Source: Choristoneura fumiferana
Taxonomy: Eukaryota > Arthropoda > Insecta > Lepidoptera > Tortricidae
DNA length: 64,000 bases
Assembly (NCBI RefSeq): GCF_025370935.1
Contig: NC_133481.1
Span: 20,329,641-20,393,640, forward strand
Direction: 5' to 3'
Part shown: positions 54,253-64,000 of the stretch, piece by piece
Layout: each line of letters begins with the position of its first letter
Numbering within the stretch: the first letter of the stretch is position 1
Notes under the pieces: generated by a model
Seen by the model: only the letters and a program-made list of their open reading frames with translations
The model's database searches: none
Told to the model about the DNA's origin: nothing
Translations under genes and position numbers: made by a program

Positions 54253-54857
54253 ATACTATGATAATTAGTACTTACGAAATTAGTGCAAATAAGCATTAGG
54301 ATATTCAATATTAGGAAAAAACTATATTTACATATGGCAAACGTTATATGGCAAAAGATCATTATGACATAAGTTGTTATCCAATATAGATCCAAAATTG
54401 ACATTCCACACCGCAGTGCTGGAGTCTCCAGTTTATATTAGGCAATAGAGAGCCAAATACAATAATATTAGGACTACGTAGTTTACAGCAGAGGGGTGCA
54501 TCAACATTAGATCAGATTATTAAACTCAACAAAATTAACTTTGACTTCATAAGAATTTTATTTACCCAATAAGTGACCCTCACACTAATAAGACAAATCT
54601 AATAACGTATCACTTGTCACAATTGAATAAACCGTTTAGTAGTTACGAAGCGACATAGGAACATACGTACATACTTAAATATATATACACACAGATTCAA
54701 AACATAACCTTCGCTTCAGTTAGGGTAAAAAGGTACGTGGTAACAGAGTTGTTCGACCTACTAAATGGCCATTCAAGAAGATCATGGTTCGAATCCAGTC
54801 TCGCATCTCTAGTTTTTTTTTAATATTCAATTGCTGTTCCCAATCTGCACTAATCCT
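54253..54857 (+). repeat. Gap-edge duplication, copy 1 (605 bp)
   Basis: Nearly identical to 56798-57405. It ends exactly where the 592-N gap begins. It contains foldback right-arm sequence and, at 54738-54815, a tRNA-like SINE-1 head (ATGGTTCGAATCCAGTCTCGCATCTCTAG). Differences are mainly single-base indels. Confidence 0.9.
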
Positions 54858-55449
54858 NNNNNNNNNNNNNNNNNNNNNNNNNNNNNNNNNNNNNNNNNNN
54901 NNNNNNNNNNNNNNNNNNNNNNNNNNNNNNNNNNNNNNNNNNNNNNNNNNNNNNNNNNNNNNNNNNNNNNNNNNNNNNNNNNNNNNNNNNNNNNNNNNNN
55001 NNNNNNNNNNNNNNNNNNNNNNNNNNNNNNNNNNNNNNNNNNNNNNNNNNNNNNNNNNNNNNNNNNNNNNNNNNNNNNNNNNNNNNNNNNNNNNNNNNNN
55101 NNNNNNNNNNNNNNNNNNNNNNNNNNNNNNNNNNNNNNNNNNNNNNNNNNNNNNNNNNNNNNNNNNNNNNNNNNNNNNNNNNNNNNNNNNNNNNNNNNNN
55201 NNNNNNNNNNNNNNNNNNNNNNNNNNNNNNNNNNNNNNNNNNNNNNNNNNNNNNNNNNNNNNNNNNNNNNNNNNNNNNNNNNNNNNNNNNNNNNNNNNNN
55301 NNNNNNNNNNNNNNNNNNNNNNNNNNNNNNNNNNNNNNNNNNNNNNNNNNNNNNNNNNNNNNNNNNNNNNNNNNNNNNNNNNNNNNNNNNNNNNNNNNNN
55401 NNNNNNNNNNNNNNNNNNNNNNNNNNNNNNNNNNNNNNNNNNNNNNNNN
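54858..55449. other. Assembly gap (592 N)
   Basis: A gap of estimated size. All open frames across it are artefacts of N. A SINE-1 in reverse orientation starts directly at its right edge. Confidence 0.99.
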
Positions 55450-55607
55450 CTCACGATAGTTTCCTTCATCGTAAAGCTCTCGGTGGTAAATCTTCAAATG
55501 TAATTTCGCAATGAATTCGAAAAACTAAGAGTGCGAGCGGGTGGTTTGATAACCCACTATATCGGCTTTGAGGCCATAGGTCTAGAACACTCGGCAACCA
55601 GGCTTGC
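55450..55607 (-). mobile_element. SINE-1, diverged, cut by gap
   Basis: CTCACGATAGTTTCCTTCATCG TAAAGCTC, AAATGTAATTTCGCAATGAATTCGAAAAACTAAGAG, then the worn tRNA head. Confidence 0.65.
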
Positions 55608-55724
55608 TTAAACTATTAAATTTCTTTCTTTCTGTGTCATACAGGTACAGCAGGTACTAGCATGCCTATTAGCATGCTAGTAATGCTGCTAAGCAGTAGC
55701 TGTATGTAGTTCTTAGGTAGAGAC

Positions 55725-56222
55725 ACAACTTGAGAAGGGGAAAAGAAGGATTCAGCTGGGCTGGGCAGCATTCGGAAAATTATGTCGAGTTTTTTCGTCA
55801 TTATACCGTAATGTCTGAAAACGAAAGTTTTTAACCAGTGCGTCCTACCGTCATGACATACGGAGCTGAAACGCGGCTCTGCCAGCTATGGAACGAGCTA
55901 TGCTCGGAGTTTTTCTGAAGGATAAAATCCGCAACTAGACTATCCGACACAGAACTAAGGTCATCGACACAGTTCATAGAATTAACAACTTGAAGTGGCA
56001 GTGGGCTGGGTCATATCTGTTGAAGCACCGACAACCGCTGAAGATATTGAGTGGAGACCGCGTCTCGGCAAACGTAGTCCAAGACGCTCTCCGTTCAGGT
56101 AGAGGACGATCTGCGAAAGGCTGGTGGTAAAAGCTGGATGTGTCTAGCCGAAGACAGGGCGCAATGGCGGTCTATGGGGAGGCCTATGTCCGGACTGCTA
56201 TTGGCTGATGATGAATAGTATA
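55725..56222 (+). pseudogene. RTE-type LINE C-terminal relic with (ATG)n tail
   Basis: Broken frames give IQLGWAAFGKL, VLPVMTYGAET, ERAMLGVFLKDKIRN, RTKVIDTVHRINNLKWQWAG, SGDRVSANVVQDA and EAYVRTAIG, in the order of an RTE C-terminus, followed by GCTGATGATGAATAG. Each piece is in a different frame and several stops interrupt, so it is non-functional. Confidence 0.75.
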
Positions 56223-56797
56223 ATCGATATTCTACTACTTCTATACCTATTAGGAAAAAAACAGATTGCTCGTCATCATCAGTCAAAATCTGTTCAGCGT
56301 GTCGTTTCCAAAAAGCGGTAAGCTGCAAGCAATAGAAACTTAAGTACTTACGTTAAGAATTTTAATTCATTTGCTGTCTAAATAAAAAAAAAAAACAAGT
56401 GTATGAACCAATGTTAAGTAATATATCTATTTGTTAAATATTTTAAGAAAAAACAAATAATTTTCTCATAGAAATTAGAAATAATAAATTTGTAGATTGA
56501 GACATATGCAAAAAGTATGACGTATAAACGGACAAGTGGCATGTGACTTTATTGACGTCACAAGCATCCTGTCAAAGCTCCGAAGTAAAAGCGGATAAAT
56601 TCAAATGTCCGTTTCTACTGCGATGTTTTTTCAAAAGCTAGTGTAGATGTTTTCTTTTACGTGCCAAATTTCTTCATTATTTTGAAATTTGAAATATTTT
56701 TTTTAACAGACTTATAGATATGGTTGAAATAAGTTATTTTTTGTAAAAAAAGCATTTTGAAAAATGTAGATGTCCGTATCTACTTTGCTGCCATCGA
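56223..56797. other. No gene or clear repeat
   Basis: AT-rich. Two copies of a (A/G)TGTCCGT(A/T)TCTACT word (56605, 56770) face the same way around 150 bp. Confidence 0.4.
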
Positions 56798-57405
56798 TAC
56801 TATGATAATTAGTACTTACGAAATTAGTGCAAATAAGCATTAGGATATTCAATATTAGGAAAAACTATATTTACATTATGGCAAACGTTATTATGGCAAA
56901 AGATCATTATGACATAAGTTGTTATCCAATATAGATCCAAAATTGACATTCCACACCGCAGTGCTGGAGTCTCCAGTTTATATTAGGCAATAGAGAGCCA
57001 AATACAATAATATAGGACTACGTAGTTTACAGCAGGTGGTGCATCAACATTAGATCAGATTATTAAAACTCAACAAAATTAACTTTGACTTCATAAGAAT
57101 TTTATTTACCCAATAAGTGACCCTCACACTAATAAGACAAATCTAATAACGTATCACTTGTCACAATTGAATAAACCGTTTAGTAGTTACGAGCGAACAT
57201 AGGAACATACGTACATACTTAAATATATATACACACAGATTCAAAACATAACCTTCGCTTCAGTTAGGGTAAAAAGGTACGTGGTAACAGAGTTGTTCGA
57301 CCTACTAAATGGCCATTCAAGAAGGATCATGGTTTCGAATCCAGTCTCGCATCTCTAGTTTTTTTTTTAAATATTCAATTGCTGTTCCCAATCTGCACTA
57401 ATCCT
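56798..57405 (+). repeat. Gap-edge duplication, copy 2 (608 bp)
   Basis: See 54253-54857. After 57405 it continues CCGTTGTAACTTTTGTAGATAG, the probable content of the gap's left end. Confidence 0.9.
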
Positions 57406-57711
57406 CCGTTGTAACTTTTGTAGATAGTAAGTACCTAACGTCTGTTGTGCAGACTTGTTTATATAGTTATATTTTTTCTTTATGTATTGTTACTCGAAAT
57501 AAACATCTTTGTCAATGAACATCTTTTTGCTAACTCATATCTTACAAATCATTTATTTAATACTCTTCCAGCTCTTTCCACCAAATATAACAACAGAAAC
57601 TATCAGCCCCAGTATACTACTCGAAGTGAAAGCCTGTGCTAACAGTGGGATTATAGGTTGGAATGATGATAACACAATACAAGCAATAGGAAGTATTTTG
57701 ACTTAGCCGTA

Positions 57712-57790
57712 TTCTTACCATCAGGAGACCCACTTGCTCCTTTGCCATCCAGTCGAATAAAAAATAAAAATAAAATAAAAATAAATAAAT
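57712..57790 (+). mobile_element. Family-B 3' end, truncated, A-rich tail
   Basis: TCTTACCATCAGGAGACCCA CTTGCTCCTTTGCCATCCAGTCGAATAAAAAATAAAAATAAAATAA. Only the last about 50 bp plus tail. Confidence 0.75.
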
Positions 57791-58504
57791 TCTTGAAATT
57801 TATACTACAGCTGGGCGGAGCGCTATGGTTGGCGTCTACAAAAGTGAAACAGACGTGTGTATATTTTTATTGTATGTGTTTAGTTTTAGGGGTAGGGATA
57901 AAACATATGTTAATTTTATGATTATTTATTTATTAGTTAAATTATAAGTTGGTCATACAAAAAAAATGCGTCTATTGCGGCAAGTTCGAAACGACTTGTT
58001 GTTGAATTTAATCACATGAAAAATTCGAGCGCTAGTATCTGTGGCTAGTATATATAGTCGATCTACTGCCTATTACTTGTATTGTGATGATAATGTGAAA
58101 TTACTTATGTGTGGCAAAAAGAAGTAAAGCAGGTCTTACCTTCTCAGTGATCCACTGGAGTCCAATTAGTTGATTTTTAGTAAAAATTAGTCTAATTCCT
58201 GAAATTAGTTTTTTAAATTAGAAATGACTACTAAGTCGGTTTACATACACTAGTTATCTCTATCTGAACTCAAATTATACACTTTGTCACAATCACAATC
58301 ACGTTGAAGAGTCCCTGTGAATTCGTGTCATTTACATGTCAAATTGCGTCCCTTTTCCTTGAAATCAATCAAGCAGCGTTGTTGTGATACATATAGGTAG
58401 GTACCTACGCAAAACATAGACATAACAGACTGCTAAAAATTTCTTTCGGCTTTGTTGTTATGCAGGTATAAAACGCTCTTATCAAATAACAAGCTGTTGC
58501 CCGC

Positions 58505-58790
58505 GACTCATCATCATCATCATCGTCATCATAAACATCACATCATCACCATCATCTGCAATACCCCTGGTGTTGCAGATGTTTATGAGCGGTGGTGATC
58601 TCTTACTGAGTCTTACCATCAAGAGACCCACTTGCTCGTTTGCCATCCATTCGAATAAAAGAAAATCATCATCGTCGTGACCATCTTCATCTCATCATCA
58701 TCATCATCGTTGTAGTTGTCGTCATCATCATCATTATCACATCATCATGATCATCATCATTATCATCGTTATCATCATCATTTATTGTAT
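58505..58790. repeat. (CAT)n microsatellite cluster with inserted family-B 3' end
   Basis: CAT/ATC runs at 58510-58558 and 58670-58790 flank a family-B 3' fragment at 58555-58668 (TGCAATACCCCTGGTGTTGC ... CCATTCGAATAAAAG). An ACTAG-type head fragment (CTGTTGCCCGCGACT) sits at 58493. Confidence 0.8.
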
Positions 58791-58792
58791 TG

Positions 58793-59115
58793 TACTTTTT
58801 AATAAAAGATTTTTGCTGACTGAAGTTTTTGTTGACTGTACTTGCATTGACATCAAAATTAGTACATTTTTGTACCAAATTTCAAGTCGATGCCATTTAC
58901 CGTTGAGGAGTTCCGTCCTGACGATCGAGACGTCAGGCTGGTGGCTGGACCACTCGGGTGACACTACCAAATAATTGTACTGTCACAAGATTAATTTACT
59001 AAGTAAGTATGCCGACTTTCAAGTCTATCCTACTGAAAGTGGGTCAAATTCAACTTGCAAGGTTTGAACCGCACATACATACACATATTATACATACATA
59101 CATTGCAAGTTAAAT
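58793..59115 (+). mobile_element. Family-X LINE-like tail
   Basis: TTTGCTGACTGAAG, TTTCAAGTCGATGCCATTTACC GTTGAGGAG, ACTACCAAATAATTGTACTGTCAC, TCAACTTGCAAGGTTTGA, (ATAC)n, AAATAAAGCTTGCGAAAG. Confidence 0.75.
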
Positions 59116-59152
59116 AAAGCTTGCGAAAGAATAAATGAAAAATACTGACTGA

Positions 59153-59174
59153 ATGTGTGTGTGTGTGTGTGTGT
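59153..59174. repeat. (GT)n microsatellite
   Basis: About ten GT units. Confidence 0.95.
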
Positions 59175-59259
59175 GATTCGATGACAGACAGCGCACCACC
59201 TATAACTAGCTACTGGCTGGAATCAATACCAATAGGTATAAAAAATATAATAAGTTTCT

Positions 59260-59445
59260 GTATTTTGTTTGCTGACTGCACATTTTGTTTCGTTGACTGA
59301 ACCTACTTACATTGTCATCCAAACTAGGTACGTCTCCGTATCACGTTTCAAGTCGATACCACTAAATGTTGAAGAGTTACATCATGCGGAGCAACTGTGA
59401 CCGGGCAATATAATTTCATTACCAGATTATTGTATTACTAGTTTT
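59260..59445 (+). mobile_element. Family-X LINE-like tail, truncated
   Basis: GCTGACTGCACATTTTG...TTTCAAGTCGATACCACTAAATG TTGAAGAG...TTACCAGATTATTGTATTACTAG. Cut at the start of the ACTAG element at 59446. Confidence 0.65.
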
Positions 59446-59631
59446 TACCCGCGGCTTCGCACGCGTAAACTATTCGGTCTGGTAGTTGCAATTGAAATTT
59501 TCGGGATTTCCAAAATTCCCCTGGAAATTTCCAAAATTTATATCGTGGTCTTCATTGAGGTTGTGTTGTGAATAACTGTACAAAATTCAAGACTCTAAAC
59601 CCAGTGCTAAAATTTCAAAAAATTTCCCTAT

Positions 59632-59800
59632 CCAAATTCAAATTCATATCATTTATTCCGTAAATAGGCCGCAATGAGCACTTTTACACGTAATTTTTTA
59701 AATACCAGCACTTTCGGAAAGACCACCATTGCCAAGAAGAATGCGCCGCAAGAAGCTTGGCAGAAAGTCATTTTTTCAAAATAAAATAAGTACAAATAAA
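59632..59800 (-). mobile_element. LINE 3' end (CTTGCGGCGCATT family), nested
   Basis: Plus strand TCATATCATTTATTCCGTAA ATAGGCCGC...CACTTTCGGAAAGACCACC ATTGCCAAGAAG AATGCGCCGCAAGAAGCTTGGCAG. A poly(A)-signal-like AATAAA is on the minus strand at its 3' end. Confidence 0.75.
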
Positions 59801-59875
59801 ATACTTAAAAACTACGTAAGTATACAATTAAAGAAAAAAATACAAAATAATAATAACAATAATACACGGATGTAT

Positions 59876-60530
59876 GGGGTCCCTTAGTTACAAAACTATC
59901 CCGTGAAAATATCGGGATAAGAAGTAGCGTATGTGTTATTCCAGACGTCCGGCTACCTACATACCAAATTTCATGCCTCTAAGCCCAGCGGTTGTTATTT
60001 CGAGATTTTATCCCTATCCCGTGGGAATATCGGAATAAAAAGTAGCCTATGTGTTATTCCAGAGGTCCAGCTACCTACATACCGAATTTCATAGCTCTAA
60101 GCCCAGTGGTTGTTATTTCGAGTTTTATCCCTATCCCCTGGGAATATCGGAATAAAAAGTAGCCTATGTGTTATTCCAGAGGTCCAGCTACCTACATACT
60201 AAATTTCATGGCTCAAAGCCCAGCGGTTGTTATTTCAAGATTTTATCCCTAGGTATCCCGTGGGAATATCGGGTCAAAAAGTCACCTATGTTTTATTCCA
60301 GACGTTCAACTACCTACATACCAAATTTCATGACTCTAAGCCTAGCGGTTGTTATTTCGAGATTTTATCCCTATCCCGTAAGAATATCAGGATAAAAGGA
60401 GCCTATGTGTTATTCCAAATGTCCAGCTATGTACATACCAAATTTCATGTCTCTAAGCCTAGCGGTTATTAATTCGAGATTTTATTCCTATCCCGTGGGA
60501 ATATCAGGATAAAAAGTATTCAATATCCAA
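59876..60530 (+). repeat. Tandem array, 5-6 units of ~118 bp
   Basis: GTTGTTATTT recurs at 59991, 60109, 60226 and 60348, and as GTTATTAATT at 60465 (steps 118, 117, 122, 117). The unit contains ATCCCTATCCCGTGGGAATATCGG, ATAAAAAGTAGCCTATGTGTTATTCCAGA, CCAGCTACCTACATACC and AAATTTCATG.CTCTAAGCC. Units are much more alike than in the 4.2-5.5-kb array, so this one is younger. Confidence 0.92.
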
Positions 60531-60699
60531 GTTGTTTTTATCCAGGTTATAAACTATTTTTTTACCAAATTTCATCCAAATCTGCGTAGCCGTTTCAGCG
60601 TGAAGAAGTAACAAACATACTCACTCACAAACTCACTCACTCACAAACTCACTCACTTACAAACTTTCAAATTTATTTATTATTAGGATTATATATTTT

Positions 60700-60955
60700 A
60701 TAGGTACTAAATTTCAAGTCGATGCCATTAACTGTTGAAGAGTTCCGACCTGCGGAGACGATGCTAGCCGGACTACCAGGATGTCACTACCAGATTATTG
60801 TATTGTCACGCAAATTACATAATCATTCCAAATTTCAAGTCAATCTGACTACTGGAAGTTGGTCAAATTATACTTGCAAGATTTGACTACAGACAGACAG
60901 ACAGATAGACAGACAACGGGACAGGTGAAACTAAATAAAAGCTTGTAAAAAGCTT
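60700..60955 (+). mobile_element. Family-X LINE-like tail, uninterrupted reference copy
   Basis: AAATTTCAAGTCGATGCCATTAACTGTTGAAGAG, GGATGTCACTACCAGATTATTG, AAGTTGGTCAAATTATACTTGC, (GACA)n, GAAACTAAATAAAAGCTTG. Confidence 0.8.
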
Positions 60956-61599
60956 GTTATAAAAAAATACACACTTCATCCGAAAATCCTATACCTATAA
61001 TATTAATTGCTATGATCATGGTTTACCGGTATTATAAAAATCTTACAAAGCGTAGGTACACTTTTAGTAAAAAAACACTCAATTTTATAGTATTAAAAAA
61101 TGTGTTGCGACTATACCTGTGTCAGATTTCACAGCATATCCTATGCTGTAAGGATTATATTGTAGTCCTTTTAGCGCCTTAGATATTTCCTTCCTCCAGA
61201 CAATAAACTTGTTTGTTTTTTGGAAAACTGTGGCTCTGTCCATTGGAGGTCAATTTTGCCATTGTGTTGTAGGTTTTACCGTTGTACGGTAAAAAAAATC
61301 TAGGAAACGAAATATGAGACAGCGCGGTTCTTCTACATTAAAATTATTGAACTGAAGACGACAATAAATTTAAAAATTACTGACATACAAATAAATGTGA
61401 CTAGTGGTGATAGTCTGGATGACATTTCCATGACATTATATTTTTAATTATCTAACCAGCCAGTACTTCATTCTAAGTTTCTTTCAAACCTCTTTCATTC
61501 AGCCTATTTTGTTATGATTGCTAGACTAATATTACAACCGATATAACCTAATGCTTTCGTTGTTAGTGTCTTTTTTAGCGATTTTTTTTCTTTTTTAGT
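60956..61599. other. No gene or clear repeat
   Basis: AT-rich; nothing coding. Confidence 0.4.
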
Positions 61600-61677
61600 A
61601 CAATTTTTTTAGGGAACGTGCCAACGGAACCCTATTAGTGAGAGTCCGCTGTCTGTCTGTCTGTCCGTCGGTCTGTT

Positions 61678-62100
61678 CCATCCCAGCCTCCTCTCAGAAC
61701 AAGAGGGCTTGGGCCATAGTTCCCACGCGGGCCCAGTGCGGATTGGGAATTTCACTTCACACGCTTTTGCAGGTGGTAGGACCTTGTGCAAGGTCCGCCC
61801 GGATTGCTACCACCATCTTGCTCGCTAATCCTGCCGTGAAGCAGCAGTGCTTGCACTGTTGTGTTTCGGCGTGGAGAGTAAGACAGCCGGTGAAATTACT
61901 GGCACTTGAGGTATCCCATCTTAGGCCTCTAGGTTGGCAACGCATCTGCAATTCCCCTGGTTTGCAGATGTTTATGGGCGGTGGTGATCTCTTACCATCA
62001 GGAGACCCACTTGCTCGTTTGCCATCCAGTCGTATAAAAAAAAAACACGCACCATTGAATTGCTTCGCAGGTTTGTGCAGATTTCCTCACGAAAGCAGTG
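61678..62100 (-). mobile_element. SINE-1 fragment, split by family-B element
   Basis: CCATCCCAGCCTCCTCTCAG...GGATTGGGAATTTCACTTCACACGC (61678-61764) continues at 62051 as ACCATTGAATTGCTTCGCAGG TTTGTGCAG to about 62092. Confidence 0.85.
61765..62044 (+). mobile_element. Family-B SINE-like element, full length, 6-bp TSD
   Basis: TTTTGCAGGTGGTAGGACC ... CCATCCAGTCGTATAAAAAAAA. ACACGC at 61759-61764 and 62045-62050 is the target duplication within SINE-1 (intact copies read CACACGCACCATTG). Size 280 bp. Confidence 0.9.
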
Positions 62101-62619
62101 CAGGGTTCCGACTGTTACAGGGCTCTATCTCTTGAGTCGTAATAGTCAGACACTTGAAATTTTCACAGATTATGTATTACAAATACTAAAAACAGAATAA
62201 AATAATTATTTAAAGGGGGCTCCCATACACCAAATGACTCGCATTTGGCCGGTTTTTTTGTGATAGGGTACCAAGGAATTCCAAAAAATATATTACTTAT
62301 ATGACCGCGGCATGGCGCTAGCGTCTACGCAAAATGTATGCAAAATATTTAGTTACATTTTACAACACGTGTGATATTTTGCCCGAGAACTATGAAAGTT
62401 TATCTAAGTTCAGGACTGCCAATGAAAGTAAATAACGCTAGGCTAGGTATTTTATCCTAACACCCGGTTTTTACTTACATACAGCCAAACCATTCAAATT
62501 TTGACCCGCTAAGTGAAATTGTAACAAACAAATTACACTACGCTTTTGTTGCGATACGCCATTATTTTACAAGCTTTTTATTAATTAATAATAAGTATAG
62601 AACATTCTTGTGTTGTTGA

Positions 62620-63190
62620 CCCAAATGGTGGAACCGATGCAGATGTCGAAGCGCGCATAAACAGGGCTCGTGCCGCATATGCACAACTCAAACCGGTCTG
62701 GACGTCCCACGTAATAACACGGCGCACAAAAATCAGAGTTTTCAACTCAAATGTCAAATCGGTTCTCCTGTACGGGTGTGAGACCTGGCTCGTCAAGAAA
62801 GCAATCACCAGTAAACTCCAGGTTTTGTGAACAAGTGTTTGCGTCGCATATTAGGAGTTTATTGGCCACGAACCATTACAAACACTGGACTGTGGGAGTT
62901 GACGAGCCAGAAGCCAATTGATAAGGAGATCCTATTGAGGAAGTGGCGCGTGTTGCGGAGACCCGATGCTCATCTCGCCAAGCAAGCGCTGGAGTGGCAA
63001 GCTGCTGGTAGTAGGAGGCCAGGCCGACCCCGAATCACCTGGAGACGGTCGGTTGAGAAGGAGATCTCCCTAATTGGGTACCATTGGCGAGACCTAGAAG
63101 CCACAGCACAGGACCGTGACGCATGGAAGTCCCTACTGCGAGCCCTATGTCCCTGCTGAGGGACTACAGGAATTCATCATCATCATCATA
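62620..63190 (+). pseudogene. Non-LTR retrotransposon C-terminus (RTE-like), one frameshift
   Basis: First frame: VDPNGGTDADVEARINRARA, LKPVWTSHVITRRTKIRVFN, VKSVLLYGCETWLVKKAI and SKLQVL then stop. One base missing in GGTTTTG (62821-62827) moves the rest to another frame: FVNKCLRRILGVYWPRTI, ELTSQKPIDKEILLRKWRV, RRPGRPRITWRRSVEKEI, WRDLEATAQDRDAWKSL and RALCPC stop. After the stop come GGACTACAGGAATTC and (ATC)n at 63176-63189, the simple-repeat tail of this clade. It is different in sequence from the RTE copies at 21.3 and 55.7 kb, so a second family. The endonuclease and most of the RT domain are missing. Confidence 0.85.
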
Positions 63191-63262
63191 GAACATTCTT
63201 GAAGGCATCTAGTTGTTCAAGCAAGTTTTCATGTGGTAGAGCCTTACTGTAACCACTTGCTG

Positions 63263-63515
63263 ACTGCAGTACAAATGGGCCGGCTTGACCGGAGTAGTAC
63301 CAACCTCCATCTGAATACCGGCGTGAAATAGTACCTTTGCCCAACTCCCCTCCCCCTTTTATCCTGCCCCCATACCGCCCAATTTAGCCCCCCCCCCTCC
63401 TCCCTTTTAGGCCGGCAACGCACCCGCAGTCCTAATAATGCTGTAGGTGACCAAGGGCGGCGGTGATCACTTACCATTAGGTGACCCGCATGCTAGTTTG
63501 CCAGCTATTTGATAA
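63263..63515 (+). mobile_element. Family-B relative (GGCCGGCAACGCACCCG type)
   Basis: CAGTACAAATGGGCCGGCTT, AATACCGGCGTGAAATAG, GGCCGGCAACGCACCCGCAG, GGCGGCGGTGATCACTTACC ATTAGGTGACCCGC. A common lepidopteran repeat; compare 21000-21185. Confidence 0.6.
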
Positions 63516-63687
63516 AAAGAGTAGATTGATGACCTCAAGAAAAAACATTACTTTCTTTGGTTTGCCCTGACTTAAAAATACTGAATTTCATGGTTAATTG
63601 CACTTTATCGAAATGCTATTACTTATTCTTTGTAAATAAACATAAAAAAGTAAAAAAAAAAAAAGAAAAGAATCATTATGCGTCATC

Positions 63688-63765
63688 GAGTTTCGAACTC
63701 CTTCTCTTACTACATACTTCTAAGAATTGGTACCACTGAGCCAAACTAGGTGGTCACGTGACCGC
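63688..63765 (-). other. tRNA-like SINE head (degenerate)
   Basis: The minus strand has A box TGGCTCAGTGG (TTTGGCTCAGTGGTACCA) and, 35 bases on, GAGTTCGAAACTC in the B-box place, then a T-rich tract. Stems are poor, so this is not a functional tRNA. Confidence 0.4.
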
Positions 63766-64000
63766 CCGAAATAGTCAATACCTTTTTACAACAGATTATA
63801 TTTGACATTAGCTACTCACACCACAGTAAAATGGATCAAAATTTACTGCATCATACTGAAATTTAGGTATTATAGATCCTCTCCATTTTGTGATTTGCGA
63901 CAACAATATGCCCATAACTAACTATCCTCAAAAAATCGCGTCGAAATAACGTCTGTGGAAGAAATATTGATGTACCAAAGTTTGTATGGAAGACGACGCA

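Larger units (their letters stand above)
53560..54375. mobile_element. Foldback element with central minisatellite, locus 2, interrupted
   Basis: The left arm (53560-53765) is made of variants of CCATAAT.TTTTG.CATAAT; the right arm (54180-54375) of variants of ATTAGGACAT and TATGGCAAA.GTTAT, the complementary theme. In the centre is a minisatellite in reverse orientation to locus 1. An ACTAG-element 3' end (about 54010-54155) has been inserted between minisatellite and right arm. Confidence 0.6.
59446..60690 (+). mobile_element. ACTAG-type element with tandem array and nested LINE tail
   Basis: Starts ACTAGTTTTTACCCGCGGCT TCGCACGCG and ends AGCCGTTTCAGCGTGAAGAAG TAACAAACATAC, (ACTC)n, ...TTATTATTAGGATTATA. 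A LINE tail interrupts it at 59632-59800 (reverse orientation), and a 118-bp tandem array fills 59876-60530. Confidence 0.8.
61600..62268 (+). mobile_element. Outer element (CGGAACCCTA ... CTTGAAATTTTCACAG ... GCATTTGGCCGG), interrupted
   Basis: Left AGGGAACGTGCCAACGGAACCCTATTAGTG and (GTCT)n; right CAGGGTTCCGACTGTTACAGG, AGTCAGACACTTGAAATTTTC, TACAAATACTAAAAACAGAATAAAAT, GGGGGCTCCCATACACCAAAT and GCATTTGGCCGGTTTTTTTG. A familiar insect repeat; a SINE-1 fragment sits in the middle. Confidence 0.65.

Noticed and set aside
54720..55514. Several 215-249-codon open frames
   Set aside because: They run across 592 N and have no real sequence content.

Overview
This window looks like nuclear DNA of an insect, most likely a moth or butterfly (Lepidoptera). 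The evidence is an AT-rich, gene-poor sequence packed with repeat families I recognise as lepidopteran: a tRNA-headed SINE ending in (TGA)n, a second tRNA-headed SINE, RTE-type non-LTR tails ending in (ATG)n, elements opening with ACTAG...CCCGCGGCTTCGC, and many TA-flanked MITEs. Family names come from memory of such genomes, not from a search. I see no bacterial genes, operons, CRISPR array, rRNA or stand-alone tRNA gene.

Only one convincing host gene is visible: an intronless 444-codon ORF on the minus strand (28770-30104). It encodes a Cys-rich, basic-tailed protein that I cannot assign to a family. All other long coding similarity is decayed transposon protein: a non-LTR C-terminus at 491-1401, RTE-type C-termini at 21345-22000, 38545-38760, 50755-51005, 55725-56222 and 62620-63190, and a nuclease-like transposon relic at 43148-43616.

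Layout. 1-3128: broken non-LTR element with a nested insertion, SINE and LINE tails, 100-N gap. 3129-5811: one ACTAG-type element with a degenerate ~110-bp tandem array. 6235-15159: a 4.4-kb block present twice in tandem around a 100-N gap, very probably two haplotypes placed in series. 15143-28230: SINE, RTE and LINE fragments, a foldback element with a telomere-like minisatellite, and TA-flanked MITEs. 28374-30300: dispersed repeats and a GC-rich foldback just downstream of the single gene. 30300-43100: MITEs, two tRNA-SINE families, a three-deep nest at 33.2-33.96 kb, a palindromic element with a 12-bp target duplication, and a MITE inside a MITE. 43100-53000: transposon relic, hairpins and long unique-looking stretches. 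53000-64000: second foldback/minisatellite, a 592-N gap with another gap-edge duplication, a second ACTAG element with a ~118-bp tandem array, and a second three-deep nest at 61.6-62.3 kb.

The genes do not form a pathway. The coherent story is a record of layered transposition (several insertions with exact target duplications or empty-site matches) plus two places where the assembly itself is suspect.
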